Positions 34,533-44,242 are shown, counted from the first letter of the stretch. The stretch: DNA of 64,000 nt from Streptomyces sp. SID13726 (GCF_010548375.1 NZ_JAAGLY010000008.1:124001-188000); one strand, 5' to 3'. Notes: generated by a model from the letters alone, not told the origin. Numbers and translations are program-made.

Positions 34533-36218
34533 ATGCCGACTGACCGCACCGAGAGCGCCGACAGCAAACTCATGACCCTAGCCTGCGAACACCGCAACGA
34601 CCTGCCTGCCGATCCGGCCGGCGCCACGACCGTGGCGACGCCCGCCGGTGCGCCGGTTCTCCTGAAGGAGGAGGACCTGACGATCCTGCGTCTGATCGCG
34701 GCCGGACAACGCCGCATCGACATCGCCGGAGCCACCTTCAACAGCGTCACTAAGATCGACACGCGAACGCGGCGACTGCGCCACGTGCTCGCGGCAGACA
34801 GCCGACAGCATCTCGCGGCTCTCGGCGCCGTGTACGGCCTGGTCACCTGCGAGCGCCTGCCCGGTGTGCCCGGCATTCCGCCTCACGTGTCCGAGGACGA
34901 TCAGGCCGTCCTCGATCTGATCGTCGCCGGATTGAGTGCATCGCGCATCGCGGCCCGGCTCCACTGCGACGTCGACTCCGTGAACACCGCCATTGCGCGG
35001 CTCACCTTCGAGTTCGGCGCAGACAATCTGTGCCAACTTGCGGCTCACGCCGTACTGGTGGAGGCGGTGGCATGTCGTGCCGTCTCTCCGCGCTTCCCCG
35101 CCACAGCACTGTCCGGCCTGCCTCCGTTCCACGTGACGACTTCGGGCACCGGCGTCCTTCTGCACTCCACGCCGCCGCTGCCGTCGGCGGAATCCGCCCG
35201 CCGGAGCCCGGCCAGCAGCGTCCTAGCTGTCCGGGCACCCGACCCGACCGGAGCAGGCCGAGGCGAGGTGCGAGTTACGGGATCACGAGGGGGCCCGGCG
35301 CCGTTCCCGCCGGAGCTGGCCATCTGGGTCAACAATCTTGTGGGACTCCATCCGACTTGGGCGCTGCCCAACGACAGTTCCGGTGCCCGCTGTTGGCGGA
35401 TGTCCTCGCCGGAAGGGATCGTCGAGTTGCGGGTTCCCCGGACCCACGGCGACCTCCATCGCGAGGTGTCCGCGCACCGGCACGCTATCGGCCGGCTGAG
35501 GGCCGGACAGGCACCACGCCTGCTCGGGTTCGACCCCGGGCTGCGAGCGCTACTGACGCGGCAGCCACGCGGCGAACGCGTGGATGACGCGCCCGACAGG
35601 GGCCTTCAGCTCAGCGAATCCGTGCAGGAGCAGGCTGGGCAGCTGCTGCGCATCCTTCACGAGAGCACACTCGGAGCCCGCGATCGGCATGCTCAGGCTG
35701 CCGAGAACACCCTGCGGTACGTCGACTACGTCGACCGTGTACTGGAACGGATCGATTTCCCGGTGCTGGCTGGGCACCGTGCGGGCATCCGGCACCGCCT
35801 GGCCGTCCTGCGCGAGGCGGTGCCACAGCTGCCGGTCGGCTTCTGCCACGGCTCGTACGGCGTCGGCGCCTGGCGGTGGCAGCGGGCGACACGGTCTCTG
35901 GCCCTGACCGGGTTCGAACGCTCGCACGTGATGGCCGCCGTGATCGACTTCGCCCGTCCGTCGCTGCTATGGGCTGACCACCCCACTCTGCAGGGCGCCT
36001 TCACCCGAGGGTACGGCCGGCCCTTGGAGGCGTTGGAAAGACGGCTGCTGGGCGACTTCGCCGTCCTGGCCGCCGCCGAGGACCTGTGGCACGCGAACCC
36101 GCAGGACGACGCCGAGACATACGCGCGTCTCGCAGGTGCCCTGCGTGCGGTGACAGGCCGCCTGTCTACCCCCGAGACCGTCGCCGCCGTTGACAGCAAG
36201 AAGGCTCCGACCGGATGA
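34533..36218 (+). CDS. Tandem HTH regulator fused to a degenerate APH-like domain
   Basis: 561 aa from ATG 34533; the ribosome site is weak, and ATG 34572 is an alternative. Residues 44-104 and 119-178 each resemble a LuxR-type HTH (LLKEEDLTILRLIAAGQRRIDIA and VSEDDQAVLDLIVAGLSASRIAARL). Residues about 295-535 follow the APH fold, but the catalytic loop reads FCHGSYGVGAW (H439-G-S441), so the catalytic Asp is gone, and the metal site is GFERSH. It is probably a pseudokinase that binds a ligand and controls DNA binding (inference). The C-terminus resembles the APH-like protein at 22059. Confidence 0.6.
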   Translation: MPTDRTESADSKLMTLACEHRNDLPADPAGATTVATPAGAPVLLKEEDLTILRLIAAGQRRIDIAGATFNSVTKIDTRTRRLRHVLAADSRQHLAALGAVYGLVTCERLPGVPGIPPHVSEDDQAVLDLIVAGLSASRIAARLHCDVDSVNTAIARLTFEFGADNLCQLAAHAVLVEAVACRAVSPRFPATALSGLPPFHVTTSGTGVLLHSTPPLPSAESARRSPASSVLAVRAPDPTGAGRGEVRVTGSRGGPAPFPPELAIWVNNLVGLHPTWALPNDSSGARCWRMSSPEGIVELRVPRTHGDLHREVSAHRHAIGRLRAGQAPRLLGFDPGLRALLTRQPRGERVDDAPDRGLQLSESVQEQAGQLLRILHESTLGARDRHAQAAENTLRYVDYVDRVLERIDFPVLAGHRAGIRHRLAVLREAVPQLPVGFCHGSYGVGAWRWQRATRSLALTGFERSHVMAAVIDFARPSLLWADHPTLQGAFTRGYGRPLEALERRLLGDFAVLAAAEDLWHANPQDDAETYARLAGALRAVTGRLSTPETVAAVDSKKAPTG

Positions 36219-36356
36219 GGACTTGCGCTCAGCCTCCGTCATCGCCTGCCGGACCGTTCGCGTGCCGGTGTCGTGCTCATCCTCCGCGTCCCGATCTGGC
36301 CCGCCCGCACCCGACACACACCGTCTCATCCGCACCAGGAAGGACATCACGCTCCA

Positions 36357-37100
36357 ATGCCCGATTCGACTCCGCTGCCGCCCCATCCCCTGGACGGCCT
36401 GCCGATCGCCGAGCCCGCCGAGTCCGCAAGTCTGCGCCTGCTCCTGGACCAGGCATTCGAGGATGCCGGCTTCGCGGCCCGTGTCGAGACCGGGGTCGGC
36501 GATGCCCTGGTGTCCGCCACCCTGCTCAGCACCAGGTTCCCCTTCGGCTCCTCAGCTCCCCTGGCAGCGGACTGGCTTGAACGGGAGGCCGTCGCTCCCG
36601 CCCATGCCCGGCTCGACGATGCGGACAACATCGTCTTCGACCTGTCCAGCGCCGCCGCCGTCCAGCGGCTGATCGCCGTACTGCTCCAACCACACATCCG
36701 CGCACAGACCACGGCCATCACCCTGCGCGAAATCCTGACCGGGCACGGCCTTGCCCACGCGGCCGACGTCCACGACGCCGATGTCGTCACCCTCACCCTG
36801 TGGAACTGCGCCGACCTGGACACCGCGGAACTCTTCGCCGGCCTGCTCGGCGCCATCGGCATCAGCGACGGCCTCGATCTGTCCCGCAACCGGCATCTTC
36901 GCCGCTTGGCCGACAGGCTGACCTGGCTCGCCATCGGTATCACCGGCTCCCCGGTCAAGGTCGAGGCGATACCCGGATGCACCCACGAACCCGACCAGGT
37001 GACCTTCGTGCTCACCGTCGGCCAGGCTCGCCTGCTGGCCCGGCGCCTCGATACGGCTCCTCCAGCCAACTCGCCGCCGCGCACTGCGGAAACGGGCTGA
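36357..37100 (+). CDS. Unknown protein
   Basis: 247 aa from ATG 36357; AGGAAGGA is 12 nt upstream, rather far. No domain was recognised. It has an even, folded-looking composition with hydrophobic segments (VQRLIAVLLQPHIR, LFAGLLGAIGIS, RLADRLTWLAIGITG) and no signal peptide. It lies 138 nt after the HTH fusion on the same strand, so co-transcription is possible. Confidence 0.6.
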   Translation: MPDSTPLPPHPLDGLPIAEPAESASLRLLLDQAFEDAGFAARVETGVGDALVSATLLSTRFPFGSSAPLAADWLEREAVAPAHARLDDADNIVFDLSSAAAVQRLIAVLLQPHIRAQTTAITLREILTGHGLAHAADVHDADVVTLTLWNCADLDTAELFAGLLGAIGISDGLDLSRNRHLRRLADRLTWLAIGITGSPVKVEAIPGCTHEPDQVTFVLTVGQARLLARRLDTAPPANSPPRTAETG

Positions 37101-37308
37101 CCGGGCACCGACGTGACAGAAACCGCTCCTCGAACTCGGCATACAGAGCACCCAGGAGCGGCGCAGCCGCGCGTGATCCGGCAGAAACCCGATGCATGAA
37201 CCCGCACCCTCACCGCCTGGCCCACATGCCCCAGCTCATCCACCGCTCTGAGCGCGGGCAGAGGCCGCAGGCGCGAGAGGCTCACCCACGATCAAGGAGG
37301 AGACAGAC

Positions 37309-38253
37309 ATGGCGTTAGCCGCCGACAAGGACGAGCTGGTTGCAGCGGGATGGAACATCCAGCACAACGGCCGCGGGCGTACGGGAACGGAGGACCACCG
37401 TGATGCCGCCCGTACCCTCCTCGCGTCCTACAAGCCACACATTGTGTGGCGCCAGGAACTGACCGGTGCCTGGGAGAACGGCCGCAGCGAACTGCATGCC
37501 GAGGCGAACGCCCTCGGCGGGCTCATCCCCTACATGTCATCCCCGAAGGAGGGACGAAGCCGCAACCCGGTGGGCGTGATGGTCGACCCCGACGTCTTCC
37601 TCATCGACAACGATTTCGAGCACGAAGGGCCCTGGAAGTCCTTCCGCCACGTCAGGGTCCGTCTGCGACGGCACCGCACATCCAGGCCCTTCAACATCGC
37701 CTCAGGGCATCTGTGCCACTTCGATCCCGCGACCCGGGCGACGGAAGCCAGGAGGCTGACGGCTCTCGCCGACCACGGCCAGAGCGTGCTTATGGAGCTC
37801 GACGCCAACAGCTACCCCCACCACGACAGCGAAGCCGCCGCCCGCCACCCCCACCTGGACGGCTACGTCACCGCCCTGCCCGACTGGGAGCAGGTCGAAG
37901 ACCGCGTGCACTATGAGCAGCGCACCATCGAGCGCGACGGCATCCGGGTCTCGGACACCGTGCCGGACGAGATCCTGACCGGCGGCAAGGAAGTCTTCAC
38001 CGATCTCGCCCTGCACGCGGCCACCGCCCTACGTCAGCCCACGGCCCTGAGGCCGACGGCGAGTCTGCAGCGCACGGACCAGGGGCACGCACAGCGCATC
38101 GACATCGCCTACGGCACACCCGACCTCACCCCGGCCCTGAAAAGCGTCGAGATCGTGGCCACCTCCGAAGTATCCGAGATAACCGATCACGGCCTGGTCA
38201 TCGTGCGGTTCGACCTTCCGACGTTCGGCACCATCCTGGCCGCGGCTCGCTGA
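37309..38253 (+). CDS. Endonuclease/exonuclease/phosphatase (EEP) fold protein
   Basis: 314 aa from ATG 37309 after AAGGAGGAG. EEP motifs in order: GWNIQHNG (N-terminal Asn), Glu in WRQELTGA, MELDANSYPHHDS in place of the GDxN loop, DIAYG, and EITDHGLVIVRF for the final S/T-D-H. The metal-binding residues are mostly kept, so phosphodiesterase or phosphatase activity is plausible. No signal peptide, so intracellular. A second EEP protein occurs at 46307. Confidence 0.72.
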   Translation: MALAADKDELVAAGWNIQHNGRGRTGTEDHRDAARTLLASYKPHIVWRQELTGAWENGRSELHAEANALGGLIPYMSSPKEGRSRNPVGVMVDPDVFLIDNDFEHEGPWKSFRHVRVRLRRHRTSRPFNIASGHLCHFDPATRATEARRLTALADHGQSVLMELDANSYPHHDSEAAARHPHLDGYVTALPDWEQVEDRVHYEQRTIERDGIRVSDTVPDEILTGGKEVFTDLALHAATALRQPTALRPTASLQRTDQGHAQRIDIAYGTPDLTPALKSVEIVATSEVSEITDHGLVIVRFDLPTFGTILAAAR

Positions 38254-38411
38254 ACCAATCCCCTGCACCTCTGCACAGACGCCTGCCTACGCCCGGTACC
38301 TGCATGGCGGCGCCGGGCATCGCCGTAACTCTGTCCATCAGTGCCTTTGCTGGGCTCTGCCCAGTAGGGCGCCGAGCCGATACCAGCCGCACCCACACAG
38401 AAGGATCATCA

Positions 38412-41132
38412 GTGACCGGGTTGACCGACTCTGACACGCCTCGTCGTGCCGCCCCACATCGCCTTCCCTCGATGCGTCCGTATCAGGAGGAGGTGCACCA
38501 CGCGATCGTCACCGGGCTGACGAAAGGGACTCGGGGACAGTTGCACGCGGCGTGCGGGTCCGGAAAGACCTTCATGGCGCTGCGCGCGGCGGAGGAACTG
38601 GTCCAGGGGGATGGACTGATCGTGGTGCTGGCTCCGTCTCTGGCTCTGGTTGCGCAGATTCTGCGTGAGTGGCAGGACGCCTGCATGGTCGAATTCCGTG
38701 CGATGGCAGTCTGCTCGGACGAGAAGGTCTCCGATGCCCCGGTACGGACCAAGGATTTCTGGGTGCCGGTCAGTACTGACCCGGACATGATCGCTTCCTG
38801 GCTGAGCGGTGGCGGACGCCGGGTGATCTTCGGGACCTACATGTCGGCCGCCCGGGTCGGTGAAGGTCTGCGGCAGCGGGGCATCGAGGTCGACCTGCTG
38901 GTCTGCGACGAGGGGCACCATCTGTTCGGCAAGCGCGATGCCACCCGTCGTCGGATCGTCACCGACGCGACGTTCCTGCCGCACCGGCGCCGACTGGTGA
39001 TGACAGCGACGCCGGATGTGACGGGCGGCCAGGCGGAGGGGGCGTTGACCTGGAGGGACGAGGAGCTGTTCGGGCCGGTGCTGTTCCGGTACCCGTTCGC
39101 CCGCGGGATCGCCGAGGGGTACCTGAAGGACTATCGGCTGGTGGTGCTGGGCATCGGCGACGCCGAGGCACGCGCATTGCTGGCCGACACCGCATCCGAC
39201 TACGTCGACGGTGAGATCGCTCTGCGAACCGTCGTCGCGCAGGCGGCACTGGCACACGCCCGTAGTTCGTACGGTACTGAGCGTGCCATCAGCTTCCACC
39301 CCCGGGTGCAGCAGGCCGCCGACTTCGCACGTACCCTTCCCGCCACCATCGCCCGCCTGCAAGCCGTCAAGCAGCCGACGGGCAGGGTGCACGCCACCCA
39401 CATCAGCGGGGCGATGGACACCGCTCAGCGGGAGGAGATCATGGCGTGGCTGGCACAGCCGCCCGCCGGCGGTTGGACGGTCGTCTCCAACGCCCAGTGC
39501 CTGACCGAAGGCGTTGACGTTCCGGCGGTGGACACCATCGTGTTCACCCACCCGTCCCGGTCCGCGGCCAAGGTGGCCCAGGCCGTGGGCCGGGCCATGC
39601 GGCGAAGCCGTCACACTGCCTCCATCGCCACGATCATCGTGCCGGTCATCGTTCCGGACGAGACCGCAGAGGTCGACGGCGAACTCGACGCGGGTGATTT
39701 CGAAGCTCTCTTCGAGGTCGTACGTGCCCTCAGAGCCCACGACGACGTCCTGGCCGGTGAACTGGACCAGGAGCGCGTGAACCGGTCGCTGCGCGCGGCG
39801 GCCAGAAAGGACGCCGGGGACTCCGGACTGCCGGAGCCCGAGGCGCCCGGCGTACCGGAAAGGATCACGTTCCATCTGCCGGACGGCACATCCGACCGGA
39901 TCCTCCACCAGCTGCGCCTGCTGACGGTACGCAACTCCACCTCTTCCTGGTGGGAGAGGTACGCGGACGCCGTTGCCTTCCACCGGGAGCACGGCCACCT
40001 GCGTGTGCCGGAGAATCACCCCGGCGCCAGTGGTCGCAGACTGGACTCATGGCTGGTGACCGTGCGCCGGCAACGGCGCACGGGCCGGGTGTCCCAGGAC
40101 CGCATCGACGCCCTGGACCGCCTCGGCATGGAGTGGGATCCGATGGATGCCCGCCGGCAGCAGCTGCTCAGCGATGCCCGCGCCTACCACCGGGAAAACG
40201 GCAACCTCGACGTGCCCGACAGCCATGTCACCGCCGAGGGGCGGCCTTTGGGCCAGCAGTTCGGTTGGCTGCGTGCCTCCTACCGGGAAGGCCGCCTGCA
40301 CCAGCCCCTCATCGACGCGCTGGACGACATGGGGATGCGATGGGACCCGCAGTCCGCAAGAAAACAGGAACTGCTCAAAGCCTGCGACCGCTACCACCAG
40401 CGCTTCGGAAACCTCGACGTGCCGGTCAAGTACGTCGACGACGAGGGCTACCGACTCGGCCAGACGCTCTCCTATGTTCGCTCCGTTGCCCAGGGCACCG
40501 TCAAAGACCGCCACGGAGTAGCGCGGACACTGGATGCCGACCACCGTGCTGAACTGGAAAGACGCGGAGTTGTCCTGGACCTTCGGGTCACCGCCATGGA
40601 CCAGGACCTCAAAAGGGCCCTGGTGGAGAAGGTCCGAAGCGGCACGCAACTCCAAGATGCCCGTGAAGCGCTCGGCCTCAGCAGAACCGCCGTCACGACG
40701 GCACGGCAGAAGGACACTGCGTTCGACGCCCGCCTCAGGGACGCGCTCCAGGCACGCTTTCAAGCGCTGGACGCATCGGAGAAACAGGCCCTGCTTGACA
40801 AAGTCACCTCCGGAACCTCACTCCGACAAGCCTGCGCAATCCTTGACTTGTCCCGTTCCGCCATTACAACGGCGCGACAGAAAGACCCCGAGTTCGACAC
40901 GATCCTGAGAGAGGCCATTCGGGAACAGAATCGCCCCTTGGCCGCGCCGATAAAGAAAGCCCTGGTCGATGCAGTCGCTTCCGGAACCTCAATCCGAAAA
41001 TCCTGCGAAACTCTCGGAATCCATCCCAGCTCCGTGAGGAACGCGCGACGCGGCGACTGCGACTTCGAAAGAGACCTGGTCAACGTATCGGGCGGCCGGA
41101 TACGCCCCATTGCGAGGCCGCTCACCAAATGA
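38412..41132 (+). CDS. SF2 helicase with helicase-associated domains and three HTH-like repeats
   Basis: 906 aa from GTG 38412 with AAGGA 7 nt before. Motor domain: MRPYQEEVHHAI (Q-motif-like), AACGSGKTFMAL (residues 47-57), LLVCDEGHH, MTATPDV, then HISGAMD, NAQCLTEGVDVP and VAQAVGRAMRRS. Three helicase-associated (HA) repeats follow (WWERYADAVAFHREHGHLRVP and two more). The C-terminus holds three HTH-like repeats starting at residues 733, 790 and 847. HA-domain helicases are frequent on Streptomyces plasmids and chromosome ends. Its job in this island is unknown; mobile-element or defence roles both fit. Confidence 0.8.
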   Translation: MTGLTDSDTPRRAAPHRLPSMRPYQEEVHHAIVTGLTKGTRGQLHAACGSGKTFMALRAAEELVQGDGLIVVLAPSLALVAQILREWQDACMVEFRAMAVCSDEKVSDAPVRTKDFWVPVSTDPDMIASWLSGGGRRVIFGTYMSAARVGEGLRQRGIEVDLLVCDEGHHLFGKRDATRRRIVTDATFLPHRRRLVMTATPDVTGGQAEGALTWRDEELFGPVLFRYPFARGIAEGYLKDYRLVVLGIGDAEARALLADTASDYVDGEIALRTVVAQAALAHARSSYGTERAISFHPRVQQAADFARTLPATIARLQAVKQPTGRVHATHISGAMDTAQREEIMAWLAQPPAGGWTVVSNAQCLTEGVDVPAVDTIVFTHPSRSAAKVAQAVGRAMRRSRHTASIATIIVPVIVPDETAEVDGELDAGDFEALFEVVRALRAHDDVLAGELDQERVNRSLRAAARKDAGDSGLPEPEAPGVPERITFHLPDGTSDRILHQLRLLTVRNSTSSWWERYADAVAFHREHGHLRVPENHPGASGRRLDSWLVTVRRQRRTGRVSQDRIDALDRLGMEWDPMDARRQQLLSDARAYHRENGNLDVPDSHVTAEGRPLGQQFGWLRASYREGRLHQPLIDALDDMGMRWDPQSARKQELLKACDRYHQRFGNLDVPVKYVDDEGYRLGQTLSYVRSVAQGTVKDRHGVARTLDADHRAELERRGVVLDLRVTAMDQDLKRALVEKVRSGTQLQDAREALGLSRTAVTTARQKDTAFDARLRDALQARFQALDASEKQALLDKVTSGTSLRQACAILDLSRSAITTARQKDPEFDTILREAIREQNRPLAAPIKKALVDAVASGTSIRKSCETLGIHPSSVRNARRGDCDFERDLVNVSGGRIRPIARPLTK
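40608..41085 (+). repeat. Three 57-codon repeats in the helicase C-terminus
   Basis: Units begin LKRALVEKV, EKQALLDKV and IKKALVDAV at 40608, 40779 and 40950, exactly 171 nt apart. Each continues SGT-x-LQDA/LRQA/IRKS...LGLSRTAVTTARQKD or a close variant. The protein repeat is clearer than the DNA repeat, so the duplication is not very recent. Confidence 0.8.
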
Positions 41133-41534
41133 CAGACAGCCAGGACCCCTCGATCAGGTGGCGACGCCGGGGACGGCTTGCCGTGATCAGCAAACCGACC
41201 CTCTCCCGCAACCCGGTCCAGTTGTCCAGGTCCTGTGGGGCCGTCGCGTTTCGCGGCGCGAGCGTACGTGTCCGCGGCGATTCGGCCACGGCCAAGACCC
41301 TCGCAGCAGCTCAATTCAGGGGTGCGCGATGTCCTCGCCTCACAACCGTGGGGCGAGGACGCGGCTCAAACACGCGTGTTCGAAAGCAGTGGTCGGCTCG
41401 TTGTCCCGGTCATCATCAGTCATCCCCAACCGGGCCTGAAGGCTGAGCTGTTGGTGATGCGTGCCGGTAGCCGTCGTCCGCGCCAGCCACCGGCGCACCC
41501 CCGTTCTGCCGTCCGGTCATCCTCAGGAGGAACT
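41133..41534. other. Non-coding region before the 49-aa leader ORF
   Basis: About 400 nt. A frame starting at ATG 41129 (overlapping the helicase stop) runs 105 codons but is Arg/Ser-rich, with no coding signature. An inverted repeat occurs at 41331-41360. The promoter of the downstream operon should lie here. Confidence 0.4.
41331..41360. terminator. 9-bp inverted repeat GTCCTCGCC/GGCGAGGAC
   Basis: GTCCTCGCC (41331-41339) and GGCGAGGAC (41352-41360), 12-nt loop. It may end helicase transcription or act as a regulatory hairpin in the leader of the next operon. Confidence 0.4.
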
Positions 41535-41684
41535 ATGAACCCCGCCCTCGCCATCGCCCCTCCCCTCCCTGGAAAGCCCGGGGTCATCCGGGCGACTGCT
41601 GCTCGAACCCTTGTGCCGAGGTGTGACAGCGCCTCGGCCGGCATCGCGGATGTGTCACGCCCGGATCCGAGGTGGGGGGCATGA
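41535..41684 (+). CDS. 49-aa leader peptide or small protein
   Basis: ATG 41535 follows an ideal CAGGAGGAACT site. It encodes MNPALAIAPPLPGKPGVIRA... to ...RPDPRWGA, 49 residues, Pro/Ala/Arg-rich with a single Cys. Its stop overlaps the Nudix start (ATGA). The peptide matches no family I know. The strong site and overlap suggest it is translated, either to couple translation of the operon or as a functional peptide. Confidence 0.6.
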   Translation: MNPALAIAPPLPGKPGVIRATAARTLVPRCDSASAGIADVSRPDPRWGA

Positions 41685-42247
41685 GTGCAGCCACTCCGAT
41701 TCCTCCCGTGCCGGGGGGAAGGGCCCAGGGCATCGTCGACCCCGTGTCGGGCGACGCTGGCCCCGCTGGAGGCGCCGGCCGCGTGACCGATCTGTACACG
41801 AGTCCGGTGAACGTGATGGTTCTCCTGGTGCGCGACGACGGCCGCGTCCTGGCGGTGCGGCACAACGCGACGTCCAATACGTCGCCGAATCAAGTCACGG
41901 TCGTCGGCGGCAAGTTGGAGGCCGATGAGTTCGTACACGAGGGGGCGCTGCGTGAACTCGCCGAGGAAACCGGTGTCCACGTCGCGCCTGAGGACCTGGC
42001 GTTCTGCCAGCTGGTGCACTACGAAGGCCCGGACAGGGTGCGGGTGATCGGGACGGTGTTCACGGCACAGCGCTGGCAGGGCGAGGCTCACAACGCCGAG
42101 CCCGGCAAGCACAGCGCGGTCTTGTGGATCGATCCCGGAAGTCCGCCCCGAGACTGCCACCCCTACACCCGCAAGGTTCTGGAGAGTTTCACCGCCGGGC
42201 GGCTGTACAGCACCCTCACCGTGCCGGCGGTCAGGGGCACACCATGA
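41681..42247 (+). CDS. Nudix hydrolase
   Basis: 188 aa, ATG 41681, coupled to the 49-aa ORF. After a 35-residue Gly/Pro-rich start it has NVMVLLVRDDGRVLAVRHNATS, then the Nudix box GGKLEADEFVHEGALRELAEETGV, complete. The next gene overlaps by 4 nt (ATGA), linking it to the ABC transporter. Confidence 0.82.
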   Translation: MSAATPIPPVPGGRAQGIVDPVSGDAGPAGGAGRVTDLYTSPVNVMVLLVRDDGRVLAVRHNATSNTSPNQVTVVGGKLEADEFVHEGALRELAEETGVHVAPEDLAFCQLVHYEGPDRVRVIGTVFTAQRWQGEAHNAEPGKHSAVLWIDPGSPPRDCHPYTRKVLESFTAGRLYSTLTVPAVRGTP

Positions 42248-44157
42248 CACGGCCGACCGTGCCCACTCAGGGCTCACGACCCGCGACCGGCACCATGGGG
42301 AAGACGGTTGCGCCGCCTGCGCCCGCGGAAATCAAGTACACCGGGCAGTACTCGGTCAACCCCATGGACGGGGTGTCGCTCCGCGCCTTGTGCGCCCGGA
42401 TCCCGTCGGTGCTGAAGAGGATCGCGGGCATGTCGTGGGCGGTCGACCGGACGGCGGTCGTCCTGCTGCTGGTCTGCCAGGTGACGGTCGGCCTGGCGGC
42501 AGCCGGACAGCTGACCGCCACGTCGAAGGTCATGCGCTCGCTCCTCGGGGACGGCACCGTTGAGGAGCGGCTGCACCAGGCGCTGCCGTCGCTGATCTTC
42601 GTCGCGGTGATGGCCGCCTTGTCGCGTACCGCGAGCGCGGTCTCGGCCTACGGAGACCGGCGGATCACCCCGAAGCTGACCACGGAGGCCGACACGGCGC
42701 TGGTCTCCTCGGTGTGCCGGGTGGAGGCCGCCACCTACAGCGAGGACGGGTTCCACGACCGTCAGGAAGCCGCCGAGATGGGCGTGATCCGCACCCACGT
42801 GATGGTGGCCGACGCCCAGCAGCTGATGTCCTCGCTGATCCAGCTGGTCACGGCGTGCGGGGTCCTGGCGGTGCTGGACTGGCGGCTGCTGCCGTTCCTG
42901 CTGCTCGCCGTGCTCCCGGCCGGCGTCGGCTCGGTGCTCACCGCGCGCGTGGACTACGACATCCACTACGCGAACATCGCCAACCGCAACGCCCGCGGGA
43001 TGATGCGCTGGTGGGCGACGAGCCCGAAGTACGGGGACGAGGTCCGCGCCAACTCGATGTCCGGCTACCTGCTGTACTGGTACCGGACGCTGTCGCAGCA
43101 GGCGGACGACCGCTCGCTGGCCGCGGCGCCCCGGATCCTGCGGATCAACCTCGGGTCGGCGGCGTGCGGCGGGCTGTTCCTCGTGGCCACCTGGGGAGCG
43201 CTGTACTGGCTGGCGGCCACCGGCCAGATCGCGGTGGCGATCGCCGCGACCGCGGTCTTCGCCGTGCGCACCACCCTGGGCGCGCTGACCCAGCTGGTGC
43301 GCAGCGCAGCCGCGGTCTTCCACACCAGCCTCTACCTCGGCGACATGACCACCTTCCTCGACGAGGCGCAGGAACGGGCCCCGCACCGTGGCGAGTTGAC
43401 GGTGCAGGCGCCCATCGAGGAAGTCCGCGTCCAGGGGGCGGTGTACCGCTACCCGGGCAAGGACAAGCCGGCCGTCGACGCGGTGTCGCTGACCCTCAAG
43501 CGCGGGCAGATCCTGGCACTGGTCGGGGTCAACGGCTCCGGCAAGACCACCCTGACCCGCCTGCTCGCCGGGATCCTCCTGGCCGACAAGGGCACCGTGA
43601 CCTGGAACGGAACCGACCTCACCGAGGCGGACCCGGACACCGTGTGGGCGCTGACCGGTCTGGTGCCGCAGGTCTTCGCGCAGTGGCCGCTCCGATTGCG
43701 GGAGAACGTCAACCTCGGCCAGCCCCGTCCCGGCGGCGACGGGCCGGTGTGGGAGGCGATCGACGCCGTCGGACTGCGCGAGGCGGTCGAGGACCTGCCC
43801 GACCAGCTCGACACCCTCCTGGCCCGGGAGATCTTCAGCGGCGTGGAACTGTCCGGCGGACAGTGGCAGCGGGTGGCATGCGCCCGGGGTCTGCACCGGC
43901 TCCCGGAGCTGCTGATCATGGACGAGCCGACCTCCCAGGTCGATCCGGAAGGAGAGCACCGGGCGTTCGAGACGCTCAAAGCCATGGCGGCGGACCGCAT
44001 CACGATCGTGGTGACGCACCGGCTAGAAAACACCCGGATCGCTGACGAGATCGTGGTGATGGAGGAAGGCCGGATCACCGAGCACGGCACCTACGAGGAC
44101 CTCGCCGCCGGAGGCGGAACCTTCGCGCGGCTGCTCGCCCTGTCACAAGACCGCTGA
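42244..44157 (+). CDS. ABC transporter, fused permease and ATPase
   Basis: 637 aa from ATG 42244. Residues about 55-370 form the membrane domain with helices such as VVLLLVCQVTVGLAAAG, LIFVAVMAALSRTASAV, LLPFLLLAVLPAGVGSVL, GGLFLVATWGALYWLAA. The ATPase has Walker A GVNGSGKTT, Q-loop LVPQVFAQWP, signature LSGGQWQR, Walker B LLIMDEPTS and H-loop VVTHR. It is of the type-IV half-transporter design, normally a homodimeric exporter. In this operon it may export the product of the nucleotide-processing genes. A strong terminator follows. Confidence 0.87.
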   Translation: MTRPTVPTQGSRPATGTMGKTVAPPAPAEIKYTGQYSVNPMDGVSLRALCARIPSVLKRIAGMSWAVDRTAVVLLLVCQVTVGLAAAGQLTATSKVMRSLLGDGTVEERLHQALPSLIFVAVMAALSRTASAVSAYGDRRITPKLTTEADTALVSSVCRVEAATYSEDGFHDRQEAAEMGVIRTHVMVADAQQLMSSLIQLVTACGVLAVLDWRLLPFLLLAVLPAGVGSVLTARVDYDIHYANIANRNARGMMRWWATSPKYGDEVRANSMSGYLLYWYRTLSQQADDRSLAAAPRILRINLGSAACGGLFLVATWGALYWLAATGQIAVAIAATAVFAVRTTLGALTQLVRSAAAVFHTSLYLGDMTTFLDEAQERAPHRGELTVQAPIEEVRVQGAVYRYPGKDKPAVDAVSLTLKRGQILALVGVNGSGKTTLTRLLAGILLADKGTVTWNGTDLTEADPDTVWALTGLVPQVFAQWPLRLRENVNLGQPRPGGDGPVWEAIDAVGLREAVEDLPDQLDTLLAREIFSGVELSGGQWQRVACARGLHRLPELLIMDEPTSQVDPEGEHRAFETLKAMAADRITIVVTHRLENTRIADEIVVMEEGRITEHGTYEDLAAGGGTFARLLALSQDR

Positions 44158-44162
44158 CCGCC

Positions 44163-44198
44163 CGGGTGCCGCCCCGACACGTGCCGGGGCGGCACCCG
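44163..44198 (+). terminator. 14-bp hairpin after the ABC transporter gene
   Basis: CGGGTGCCGCCCCG (44163-44176) and CGGGGCGGCACCCG (44185-44198) are exact inverse complements with an 8-nt loop, 5 nt after the stop codon. Very GC-rich stem, no U-tract: typical actinomycete terminator. Confidence 0.8.
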
Positions 44199-44242
44199 CC
44201 TCCATTCCGATCTCGGATTTCCCCCTTCCCGAAGGAACTGTG

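Noticed and set aside
41129..41446. 105-codon frame starting in overlap with the helicase stop
   Set aside because: ATGA overlap is tempting, but the product is Ser/Arg-rich with no folded-protein pattern, and the frame crosses the 41331-41360 hairpin.
41535..41684. 49-aa ORF as a RiPP precursor
   Set aside because: No maturase-type gene is adjacent and the peptide lacks a recognisable core; kept only as a leader or small protein.
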